This document shows, piece by piece, positions 44,851-54,743 of a stretch of DNA of 64,000 nucleotides. Both the position numbers and the translations under genes were made by a program. The stretch spans positions 40,695,090-40,759,089 of the forward strand of contig OZ035963.1 of assembly GCA_964034945.1 (NCBI GenBank), given 5' to 3'. Numbering within the stretch: the stretch's first letter is position 1; every line of letters begins with the position of its first letter. Below the pieces are notes generated by a model. It was given only the letters and a program-made list of their open reading frames with translations. It did not search any database and had not been told where the DNA came from. The stretch is from Chrysopilus asiliformis (Eukaryota; Arthropoda; Insecta; Diptera; Rhagionidae).

Positions 44851-46272
44851 ATGAGTGAAATTTCAGCAGATCTGCAGATACGCCTGCAATCTTTTTTAAA
44901 TAACGCCGGAGTGAGGGTGTTAAAAGAAAAGTTAAACGAGTTAAATCTGGCGACACATGGACTTAAATCGGCATTAAAATTGCGCCTACAGGATGCGTGG
45001 AAAAATCTCCCAGTGGACGAACTGGAGTTACACGTGCCGAACAATGTGGCAGAAGAAAGCGATGACGATAATAATGACGTGACGCAGGATGAGAGTTCAC
45101 GGGAAGTAAGTAATGTTGGTTCTAGTCAAAGGGATCTTGATACCGAAATATCGAAATTACGGGAACAAATCGAAAAAAATAAATTGATCGCGGATCTAAA
45201 AAAACAGCTCCATGATCTAACAGCACGTGAAGAACCATCCAGCTCGAAGTCTACTTTTGTTCACTTCAAGGACATCGAAGAATCTTTGGTAAAATTTACT
45301 GGAGATGATAATCTTCCAATTAAAAAGTGGATCCAGGATTTTGAGGAGACGGCGGAAATGCTTCACTGGGATCCTCGCACGTGTTTTCTTTATTCTAAAA
45401 GATTGCTGGCTGGGACTGCAAAAATGTTTCTACGAACGGTTACTGTTAGATCATGGCCAGAATTGAAAGCGGCTTTGTTCTGTGAATTTCGGAAATCAGT
45501 TACAAAAGCTGATATACATAATGCACTCCGGAATCGAAAAAAGCGACGAGACGAGAACTACCAACAATTTGTCCTGGCAATGCAAGAAATTGCGGCGTTA
45601 TCGGATATCGAAGAAACCGACTTAGTTGAATATATAATTAACGGCATTTACGACAGTCCCAACAATAAAATGCTCCTCTACTCTGCAAATACCATCAAGG
45701 AGCTTAAAATCGCATTACGGAAATATGAAAAAGTTAAAAAAAATGTCTTTACGAATTCCGAATTTCGCCCGGCAGTGCATCGCCCACTTGAAAACAAAAA
45801 TAACGAAAAAGTTAAGTGTTTTAATTGCAATCAACTAGGGCATATGAGTTCACGGTGCACAAAACCAAAAAGACAGCAAACGTCATGTTTTCGGTGTGGA
45901 AAATTGGACCATCAAGCCGCAAATTGTCCTTCGAAATCAACCATGTTTGTCGAAGACGCCGACATTAGTCCTGGCACAACAGCAGAAGCCCAGTTGGATG
46001 ACGAATTGGAACTACATCATGGGGATGAACTAGAGCAACCCTATCAACAACAACAACAGTATGTATTCTCCGTGCATAATGAGTTCGAATGGAACCTTGA
46101 CTATAAATTCTTCAAAGATGATGACCACAGCATCCAGCATTCAATTTCTTTGACAACGCTAATAGATTCTGGCAGCCCAATTAGCTTCATTCAAGAGCGA
46201 TTTACACCAAAAAAAAATTATTGTCACAACCGACTCAGCGCAGCATCAATTCAGCGGACTCAATGGCAGTAA
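44851..46272 (+). CDS. Gypsy Gag with SAP-like N-terminus, two zinc knuckles and start of protease
   Basis: ATG 44851 (MSEISADLQIRLQSFL). Residues ~19-50 (RVLKEKLNELNLATHGLKSA) fit the SAP pattern of two helices, L-x-x-x-L-x-x-x-x-L-x-x-x-G-x-K-x-x-L, a DNA-binding module unusual in Gag. A coiled-coil-like stretch follows (STEISKLREQIEKNK region), then the capsid-like core (DDNLPIKKWIQDFEE to KIALRKYEKVKK). Two CCHC knuckles come next: CFNCNQLGHMSSRC and CFRCGKLDHQAANC. The frame then enters an aspartic protease start, LIDSGSPISF. It ends at 46272 after a frameshift; the matching protease end (YIILGRDFL) is in another frame at about 46370-46400. The copy cannot make a full polyprotein. Confidence 0.85.
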   Translation: MSEISADLQIRLQSFLNNAGVRVLKEKLNELNLATHGLKSALKLRLQDAWKNLPVDELELHVPNNVAEESDDDNNDVTQDESSREVSNVGSSQRDLDTEISKLREQIEKNKLIADLKKQLHDLTAREEPSSSKSTFVHFKDIEESLVKFTGDDNLPIKKWIQDFEETAEMLHWDPRTCFLYSKRLLAGTAKMFLRTVTVRSWPELKAALFCEFRKSVTKADIHNALRNRKKRRDENYQQFVLAMQEIAALSDIEETDLVEYIINGIYDSPNNKMLLYSANTIKELKIALRKYEKVKKNVFTNSEFRPAVHRPLENKNNEKVKCFNCNQLGHMSSRCTKPKRQQTSCFRCGKLDHQAANCPSKSTMFVEDADISPGTTAEAQLDDELELHHGDELEQPYQQQQQYVFSVHNEFEWNLDYKFFKDDDHSIQHSISLTTLIDSGSPISFIQERFTPKKNYCHNRLSAASIQRTQWQ

Positions 46273-46341
46273 ACTTTGGATCACTGGAAATGCTTTTCGC
46301 AGTATTTGTTTTCAAAATAATTTTATACAATTATCTATATT

Positions 46342-48784
46342 TGTTGTGAAAAATTCCTCAATGAAAAATTATATAATTTTAGGTAGAGATTTTTTGAAAG
46401 CTGCTAATTTAAAGTTAATAAATTATAATGATAAGGAGAAGAGCCATTGCGATCATGCCGCTGAAATCAAGCTGGAATCAGAAAAAATGGCGAGTTGCGA
46501 CTTTGCGTGGACTATCGAGCCCTTAATAAAATCACATTTAAAGATAACTTCCCTCTTCCGTTGATAGAAGATCTTCTAGATCGTTTGCGTCACAAACAGT
46601 ATTTTACGATCCTAGATTTGAAAAACGGGTTTCATCACGTAAATGTTGAGGAAGAGTCAATAAAATATACCTCATTTGTAACACCTATGGGGCAATTTGA
46701 ATTTTGCAAAATGCCTTTTGGAACGAAAAATTCACCTTCAGTGTTTCAAAGATACATTACTCAGATCTTTCGAAAGTTGATAGATTCAGGCCAATTACTG
46801 GTTTATATAGATGATCTGTTAATTGCAACCGAAGACGTTGAAGAACACTTCAAAATTCTACGACAAGTTATTCAACTAATTATGGAAAACGGTTTAGAAC
46901 TTCGATTAGACAAATGCAAATTTTTGCAGCAAAAAATCTGTTATTTAGGATATAGAGTGAGTGCAGAAGGCATTTTGCCAAACGAAGAAAATTTGAACGC
47001 TATTAGGAAATTTCCTGTCCCAAAAAATTCCAAGGACGTGCATAGCTTTATCGGCCTGTGCTCATATTTTCGCAAATTTATCGCAAATTTTGCAACTCAA
47101 GCAAAGCCTCTTTACGATCTCATCAAAAAAGATATGACTTTTAAATTTGGCCCCAGAGAGTTACAGACCTTTGAGCTATTAAAAGATAAATTGCTGCAGG
47201 CTCCAATTCTAGCAATATTTAGTCCACATAATGAAACAGAACTGCATTGCGATGCTAGCAGCATAGGTTTTGGTGCAATTTTGCTGCAGCGTCAAGAAGA
47301 TAGAAAGTTTCATCCTGTGTTTTACTTCTCAAAAAGGTGCACCGAAGTAGAAGCAAAGTATCATAGCTATGAACTGGAGACCTTATCAATTATTTACGCG
47401 CTTAGGAGGTTCCGAATATATCTTTTGGGGATGTCCTTCAAAATCGTTACAGACTGTCAGTCACTAACTCTTACATTGAACAAAAAGCTCCTCAATCCAC
47501 GTATATCGCGTTGGGCCTTGGAGCTACAAGAGTATAATTATCAAGTTGAACATCGGTCTGGGAGCAGAATGAATCATGTAGATGCACTGAGTCGTGCAAC
47601 AAATTTTCTACTAGTAGAAGATGATAGTTTTGAATATGCTCTAGCAGCTATGCAAATCAGAGATCCTGAAATAAAAGAAATTATAGCCAAATTAGAAAAG
47701 TCTCAGGATAAATTTTTTACCATTATAAATGGTTTGGTATACAGAAAACATAAAGACGATGTAAGGTTCTACGTTCCGAAGCAGATGGAGCAACGAGTGA
47801 TTCAAACTCACCACGAATCACTTTGCCATCTCGGAGTAGAAAAGTGCTACGAATATCTAAAACAGCATACATTTTGCACAACCCTCAGGAAAAGTGGAAG
47901 GGTTTCTCCACAATATTCCCAAAGGAACCGTTCCTTTTGAAACTTTGCATATTGACCACTACGGTCCACTGCCGATGACCCTTGGTAAATATAAATACAT
48001 CTTAGTGGTAATTGATGCTTTCACCAAATTTTGTAAACTGTACGCGGTGAGAACTACAAAGGCGAAAGAAGTGGTTTCATGCATGGAAAGCTATTTCGAA
48101 ACTTATAGCAGACCTAGCAAAATCATCTCTGATCGTGGCACTTGCTTTATATCTGAAGAATTTTCCACCTTTCTTACAGATAACAATGTGAAACATATAA
48201 AAATTGCAACCCAATCTCCCCAGGCTAATGGGCAGGTGGAGAGGATCAACAGGATCCTTACACCTTCTAAGACTTCCGCACCCAACACTACGGGCGATTG
48301 GCAGAAAAATATTGTGAAGGCAGAGTTTGCACTTAATAACACAGTAAGCAGAAGTACTGGTTTTACACCTAGTGCTTTATTATTTGGGGTTAACCAAAGG
48401 GGCCCAATATGTGATAAATTAAAGGAATATTTAGACGGAGAAAACATACAGCTATTCGATCTAGTCAGTATTCGCAGCCAGGCATCAGAAGCAATCTTAA
48501 AATCTCAAGAATATAATAAAAAATGCTTTGACGCTAGACATAAACCTGCTCGTAAATATGTGTGTGGTGACTATATCATGATAAAGAATGTAGAAGTGAC
48601 TCCCGGAGTCAATAAGAAGTTATTAGCAAAGTATAAGGGGCCATATGAAGTGGTAAAAATTTTACCTAATGATCGCTATATTGTCAAGGATATTCAAGGA
48701 ATGCAACTCTCCAGGATTCCATATGAAGGAACGTGCGCGTCATTCAACATGAAACCTTACGTATCTACTAAATGCGTGGCATGA
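46342..48784 (+). pseudogene. Gypsy Pol: protease end, RT, RNase H, integrase (broken)
   Basis: The protease tail (YIILGRDFL) is followed by a deletion of most of the protease-RT linker. The RT begins at about 46490: LCVDYRALNK, ILDLKNGFHHV, MPFGTKNSPSVFQRY and the catalytic YIDD. RNase H follows (LHCDASSIGFGAIL, YELETLSIIYALRRFR, IVTDCQSL) and then the chromatin-proximal MNHVDALSR. The integrase zinc-binding start is present (THHESLCHLG), but a deletion with frameshift near 47890 removes its two cysteines. The core resumes in another frame (47894-48784) with HIDHYG, SDRGT and GQVERIN, the D,D-35-E catalytic set. At least three breaks make it inactive. Confidence 0.88.
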
Positions 48785-49172
48785 CAGCAAAGTCTCAAAG
48801 AATTGAAATATCTAGAAATATAAAATTTTATTTTACTTGACTATGTAAAAAAAAAAAAAAATTTTGTATATGTAATATGTTTTAAAACAGCCTATCTAAA
48901 TAATAAGTAAGACAAACAAAATACTTTAAAATAACTTAAAATAACTTACTGTCGAAAATGGCTCTTAGAGAAATGATTAATGACAGAATAATTGAATATT
49001 TCAGTCTATATTTATTAATAAAAAAATATGCTTTAGTTTTTGGAATGTTTGTCAAATTTAGAAACAAAATGTAAATATAATCTAACTTAAGAGTTTATGC
49101 TTGTATGAGCTTTCGTTAAAAGCGGTATTTAATTACATAATCGGGTCGATTATATGGTCAGAATGGCCGAAC

Positions 49173-49332
49173 TGTAGAGTTCAATCGAATATCCTTGTGT
49201 ATCGTATACAATAAAATCGAATAACCAAATACCGCTTATAGCCAAAGTTCGGTAGAATAAAAAGATAAAGTAGCCAGTCGATAATAAACCGCAAAAAGAG
49301 CCAGATGAGTTGTTTTTATTAAAGTCCCTATA
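49173..49332 (+). repeat. 3' LTR of the gypsy element (160 bp)
   Basis: The same length and ends as the 5' LTR, with three substitutions. It joins directly to satellite sequence on the right. Confidence 0.9.
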
Positions 49333-49679
49333 AAAAATTACCCCGTTTAAAGCCAACTGATGGTCTAGTTAGCATTACACACCCCAGAACTGGGGTAATT
49401 CGCACGTTGAACTGGAAACTAATGATTGGATTAATTGTCGCTTGACCGTTATGATTTTGTCGTAAAATAAAAAAAATTGTCGCGCCCATATTTTTCAAAA
49501 AAAGCGTGTGTAGTGCTAACTATGTTGCATAGTTAGCACTACACACCCTAGAAATCGGGTAATTCGCACGTTGAACTGGAAACTAATGATTGGATTAATT
49601 GTCGCTTGACCGTTATGATTTTGTCGTAAAATAAAAAAAAACCCGTCCCGAACAATTTTTTAAAAATTACCCCGTTTAA

Positions 49680-49798
49680 CCCATTTCTTGCCAATGGTGC
49701 ATTTTCGCACCAGTAACTTTGAGCAACTTTGAGCCTTTTTGTTACCACATAGGAGTCAAAGTTGCTATTATGGAATACAAATGGTGGCAAGAAATGGG
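49680..49798. mobile_element. 119-bp TTAA-target MITE (piggyBac-type) in the satellite
   Basis: Starts CCCATTTCTTGCCA and ends TGGCAAGAAATGGG, perfect 14-bp inverted repeats beginning with CCC as in piggyBac. TTAA lies on both sides (49676-49679, 49799-49802), and other monomers read GTTTAAAGCC at the same place, so the pre-insertion site is known. The insertion adds exactly 123 bp (119 plus one TTAA) to the local 493-bp period. Confidence 0.92.
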
Positions 49799-51776
49799 TT
49801 AAAGCCAAGTGATGGTCTAGTTAGCATTACACACCCCAGAACTGGGGTAATTCGCACGTTGAACTGGAAACTAATGATTGGATTAATTGTCGTTTGACCA
49901 TTATGATTTTGTCGTAAAATAAAAAAAACCCCGTCCCGAACAATTTTTCAAAAATTACCCCGTTTAAAGCCAAGTGATGTTCTAGTTAGCATTACACACC
50001 CCAGGACTGGGGTAATTCGCACGTTGAACTGGAAACTAATGATTGGATTAATTGTCGCTTGACCGTTATGATTTTGTCGTAAAATAAAAAAATTGTCGCG
50101 CCCATATTTTTCAAAAAAAGCGTGTGTAGTGCTAACTATGTTGCATAGTTAGCACTACACACCCTAGAAATCGGGTAATTCGCACGTTGAACTGGAAACT
50201 AATGATTGGATTAATTGTCGCTTGACCGTTATGACTTTGTCGTAAAATAAAAAAAAACCCGTCCCGAACAATTTTTTAAAAATTACCCCGTTTAAAGCCA
50301 AGTGATGGTCTAGTTAGCGTTACACACCCCAGAACTGGGGTAATTCGCACGTTGAACTGGAAACTAATGATTGGATTAATTGTCGTTTGACTATTATGAT
50401 TTTGTCGTAAAATAAAAAAACCCCGTCCCGAACAATTTTTCAAAAATTACCCCGTTTAAAGCCAAGTGATGGTCTAGTTAGCATTACACACCCCAGGACT
50501 GGGGTAATTCGCACGTTGAACTGGAAACTAATGATTGTATTAATTGTCGCTTGACCGTTATGATTTTGTCGTAAAATAAAAAAAATTGTCGCGCCCATAT
50601 TTTTCAAAAAAAGCGTGTGTAGTGCTAACTATGTTGCATAGTTAGCACTACACACCCTAGAAATCGGGTAATTCGCACGTTGAACTGGAAACTAATGATT
50701 GGATTAATTGTCGCTTGACCGTTATGATTTTGTCGTAAAATTAAAAAAAACCCGTCCCGAACAATTTTTTAAAAATTACCCCGTTTAAAGCCAAGTGATG
50801 GTCTAGTTAGCATTACACACCCCAGAACTGGGGTAATTCGCACGTTGAACTGGAAACTAATGATTGGATTAATTGTCGTTTGACCATTATGATTTTGTCG
50901 TAAAATAAAAAAACCCCGTCCCGAACAATTTTTCAAAAATTACCCCGTTTAAAACCAAGTGATGGTCTAGTTAGCATTACACACCCCAGGACTGGGGTAA
51001 TTCGCACGTTGAACTGGAAACTAATGATTGGATTAATTGTCGCTTGACCGTTATGATTTTGTCGTAAAATAAAAAAAATTGTCGCGCCCATATTTTTCAA
51101 AAAAAGCGTGTGTAGTGCTAACTATGTTGCATAGTTAGCACTACACACCCTAGAAATCGGGTAATTCGCACGTTGAACTGGAAACTAATGATTGGATTAA
51201 TTGTCGCTTGACCGTTATGATTTTGTCGTAAAATAAAAAAACCCCCGTCCCGAACAATTTTTCAAAAATTACCCCGTTTAAAGCCAAGTGATGGTATAGT
51301 TAGCATTACACACCCCAAAACTGGGGTAATTCGGATGTTGAACTGGAAACTAATGATTGGATTAATTGTCGCTTGACCGTTATGATTTTGTCGTAAAATA
51401 AAAAAAAACTCGTCCCGAACAATTTTTTAAAAATTACCCCGTTTAAAGCCAATTTCAATTTTCAATTTCAATCTATTTATTGCTATAATATTGAGTATAA
51501 TTCAGTACAAACTTAATAACTTATGGCAAACAATGCCTACGTTAACAATGATAGGTGGTAAAAATTCAGTCAAGAAATTCTATATGACATGTTTGATATA
51601 ATGCGAATGTTTTTACACACATACCATTAGCAAGATGGCATGTGTACCCTGAGAGGTTAACACTTACAAGCTAGCTTAATTAACTGGCATTGCCAGGTGA
51701 TAAAAATAAAAATAAACAAAAAATAAAAATAAACAAAAATAAAAATAAAAGTAAACAAAAAAAAAACGATAGAGGT

Positions 51777-54743
51777 TCATCCTCTATGATGACTATGGTC
51801 TTTACCATTATAGAAAAAAAGATCACCATTGTTGTTAATAGTTTGTAAAAGTTCATCGCGGTTAATCAGATCGAGCGGTGACAGGTAAAAATCATGCGAA
51901 TTCTGTGACGTCCGAGCATTCCTTAACTGAGAGGAATGAATGCCTTTCATTATTGTATTGATGTGTGTCTCTAGTCTTGATGAGGATCTTTTCCACAACA
52001 TAGTGCAGAACTGAAGACAAGGAGTAATTCTGGCATGCTCATAAATTTCTTGGTTTGAGTAATACCTATTTACGGATTTAAATTTCATAGATACGCAGTT
52101 TCGGAGAATCTTTCTCTCAAAAAGTTCTATTTTTTTTGCCCATGTCGTGGATAAAGAAAACCAGCAGGGGAAGCTGTATGAAATCACCGGCCTGATGATT
52201 TGTTTATAAAGAAGCAGCTTGGTTTTTGGGAATAAGTTGCTTTTGTAGTGCATCAGAGATGCTAAATTGAGATAGATACCATTGGCTCTTTTCAGCGTTA
52301 TCTTGATGTGATTGTTGAATTTAAGCAAGTTATCGAAGTTCACACCCAGATACTTAATGTTTTTTTTAACTGGTATTTTAGTACCGTCAAGGACGATATC
52401 CAAGCCTGAACACTTTTTTGCAATTCCCCTAGGACCTTTACCTGCAGCGTTCCTGAAATGTATTAAAGCGGATTTGGCAGTGTTTATTTCTATTCCCCAT
52501 GAATTGTAATAGTCCAGAATTTCTTTTAGATGAAGGTTTACCAAACTTGTACTCACGGATGGGTTTTTGTGAGTTGATTTCACTAAAGTGTCGTCCGCGT
52601 ACAATAAGGCGTCCGAAACCAGTTCATCATATGGGTCAGCCGAAAGGTGGTGTGGAAAGTCATGTAGAAAAATGGTATATAAAATAGGACCCAATATTGA
52701 TCCCTGAGGGACCCCTCTTGAGACCGATACTACTCCAGACACAGCGTCTCCGATAGAAACAGACAGCGATCTACCTTTTAAGAAGGTGGAGATAAGTCTG
52801 AGCAGATAGTTTGGCATCTTTAAGTTGATAAGTTTAAATAATAAGCCATCCAGCCATACAGAGTCGAAGGCCTTTTTTATATCAAGGAAACAAGCCGTGG
52901 TTACGCATTTTTTCCTTAGACCTAAGGTGATATCATTTTGGAGTTTCAACAATGCATGCTCCGCGGAGTGACCCTTTCTAAAACCGAACTGTTCATCAGG
53001 GATAACCTGTTCTTCTTCGCAAAACAAAGTGACCCTTTCCGCCAGTATTTTTTCAAACAGCTTTCCCACATTAGAGAGCAACGAAATTGGTCTGAAATCC
53101 TCCACATTAATGGCATTTCGGGTTTTCCTGATTGGAATTAGTTTAGCTATTTTCCAGATATGAGGAAAGTAGCCGTTATTAATGCAATTATTAAAGACGA
53201 CCATTAGAAACCTCACTGCGCCCACAGGAAGTCTCCTGATGATGTAATTTGAAATCATATCAGGACCAGATGATTTTTTATTTTTTAATAATTTTATGAA
53301 TTGGGTAATCGTATCATTTGATACAAATCGATCATCCATGGTTGCATCACTGGACCTAAGTCCATCCCCAAAGTTGGTCAGACTTTCATTAAAGCTTGAA
53401 CGAAAATTGTAAAGTTCAGACTTGACATTGTCATTGTGAATAGATGGGAAATCCCGCTCACTGAATGACTCTGCATAGTAGTCACTGAATGCCTCAGCGA
53501 TTTCCCTTGAATCCACCAATACCGCGCCACCATGCGATACTTTTTTAATTTGATTTTTGGAGGAATTACCCAATATTCCGTTTATTTCCCTGAAAGCCGT
53601 GGGTCCGGGTCTGATTAGCCCCAGTCTATACTGAAATCGTTCATTGCCAAGTTTGTTGAGTCGAGTAGTTATTATGTTACCCAGTAAAGCGATTCTATTC
53701 TGTATCTCCCTATCTTCCGCGTCAGGACAGAGTCTTTTTCTATCCAGCCTTCTTTTAAGTTCTCTTTTCCATGTATTTTGGATAGTTAGAAGGTCTTTCA
53801 AATCAGAAGGAATTTTTTCCCTAAAGCTTCTAGCCTTATGTTCCTCAGAGAATTCCAGAATTGCATCCGTTACAATGTCGTTGAATCTCACAATGAGTGC
53901 GTCCAACTCCAAGTTACTTAGGTTTCTATTGTCATCAATAGCAATTGAACAGATTCTGGCATTGACGAAGTTTTTGAAATCCTTCCAGTTAGTTTTGGCA
54001 AAGGATCTGTTAAGCGCTGGGCCGGTCACCATATTTGGCATACTCGAGCAGAGATGCAACTTAAACAGCACCGCATAGTGATCAGAAAATGAGGACAAAG
54101 TTCCACATGTGTAGTTGTAGCCGGATGGCTGAACAAGATTACTGGAGACCAAAAACAGATCTAAACATGAGCTGGATAATGGGAACGTGGGAGAGTTTGG
54201 ATGTATTATTATTAAGTTATTAATATGCGGATTATTATCCATCCACTCTTGGATAGTTTTCCCGTTGCGATTGATAAGATTATTTGCCCAATTAGTGTGT
54301 TTCGCGTTCAAGTCTCCAGCAAGGATTATTCCCTCAAATATTGTCCCCGCAAGCCGATTCAACTCAATCAGAAGCGCCAAGATCTCCGCACTGTCCGTGT
54401 TTGACGTATGGAAGTATACAGAAATGAGAAGAATCCGTGAAATCGCTGATTGGCTACCAAAATCCAGAGACCCAGCGCTATACGAGATAGTGTTTAATGA
54501 AATTGACAAAGAATATGGTTTGACACCAAGAGACGGTTTAGAGATTAGAGCAGTGCCCTGTAACATATTATTCTGAATAGTGTGATAGTTGGAAATGATT
54601 AAATTTTTGTTTTCTTTCAGGTGTGTTTCATTTAAAAAAAGAAGATCAGGGCAGTTTGTTCTAATAAAATCGTCCAGCGCTACCTTCTTAGCGAAGGATA
54701 CCGCAGATCTGACATTTAAGGTAACTAATTTTAGGAAATTCAT
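51777..54743 (-). CDS. Jockey-type LINE ORF2: endonuclease and reverse transcriptase (988 aa)
   Basis: The start ATG (54743) overlaps the ORF1 stop as ATGA, which suggests termination-reinitiation or coupled translation. Residues 1-230 form an APE-type endonuclease (LVTLNVRSA, FLNETHLKE, LAGDLNAKHTNW, SDHYAV). The RT follows at about residues 480-760, with EDFRPISLLSNVGKLFEK, DEQFGFRKGHSAEHALL, FLDIKKAFDSVWLDGLL, SRGVPQGSILGPILY and the catalytic YADD. A C-terminal domain (KYLGVNFDNLLKFNNHI) ends at 988, with no RNase H, as in the Jockey clade. All catalytic motifs look intact. The role is target nicking and target-primed reverse transcription in the nucleus. Confidence 0.93.
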   Translation of the reverse strand: MNFLKLVTLNVRSAVSFAKKVALDDFIRTNCPDLLFLNETHLKENKNLIISNYHTIQNNMLQGTALISKPSLGVKPYSLSISLNTISYSAGSLDFGSQSAISRILLISVYFHTSNTDSAEILALLIELNRLAGTIFEGIILAGDLNAKHTNWANNLINRNGKTIQEWMDNNPHINNLIIIHPNSPTFPLSSSCLDLFLVSSNLVQPSGYNYTCGTLSSFSDHYAVLFKLHLCSSMPNMVTGPALNRSFAKTNWKDFKNFVNARICSIAIDDNRNLSNLELDALIVRFNDIVTDAILEFSEEHKARSFREKIPSDLKDLLTIQNTWKRELKRRLDRKRLCPDAEDREIQNRIALLGNIITTRLNKLGNERFQYRLGLIRPGPTAFREINGILGNSSKNQIKKVSHGGAVLVDSREIAEAFSDYYAESFSERDFPSIHNDNVKSELYNFRSSFNESLTNFGDGLRSSDATMDDRFVSNDTITQFIKLLKNKKSSGPDMISNYIIRRLPVGAVRFLMVVFNNCINNGYFPHIWKIAKLIPIRKTRNAINVEDFRPISLLSNVGKLFEKILAERVTLFCEEEQVIPDEQFGFRKGHSAEHALLKLQNDITLGLRKKCVTTACFLDIKKAFDSVWLDGLLFKLINLKMPNYLLRLISTFLKGRSLSVSIGDAVSGVVSVSRGVPQGSILGPILYTIFLHDFPHHLSADPYDELVSDALLYADDTLVKSTHKNPSVSTSLVNLHLKEILDYYNSWGIEINTAKSALIHFRNAAGKGPRGIAKKCSGLDIVLDGTKIPVKKNIKYLGVNFDNLLKFNNHIKITLKRANGIYLNLASLMHYKSNLFPKTKLLLYKQIIRPVISYSFPCWFSLSTTWAKKIELFERKILRNCVSMKFKSVNRYYSNQEIYEHARITPCLQFCTMLWKRSSSRLETHINTIMKGIHSSQLRNARTSQNSHDFYLSPLDLINRDELLQTINNNGDLFFYNGKDHSHHRG

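Larger units (their letters stand above)
44560..49332 (+). mobile_element. Ty3/gypsy LTR retrotransposon inserted in the satellite
   Basis: Bounded by two 160-bp LTRs and carrying gag-protease, RT-RNase H and integrase sequence on the plus strand. Satellite sequence runs up to both ends, and removing the element rejoins the monomer at an A-run (TTTTTTAAA left, AAAAATTACC right), so the duplication is 3-4 A/T bases. At 4773 bp it is shorter than most full elements of this class, because parts of pol are deleted. Confidence 0.92.

Noticed and set aside
49150..49808. Short minus ORFs at the gypsy 3' LTR and the TTAA MITE
   Set aside because: They cross element boundaries and satellite monomers; chance frames.
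53644..54576. Plus-strand ORFs of 129-144 aa inside the Jockey LINE
   Set aside because: Shadows of the intact minus-strand ORF2.
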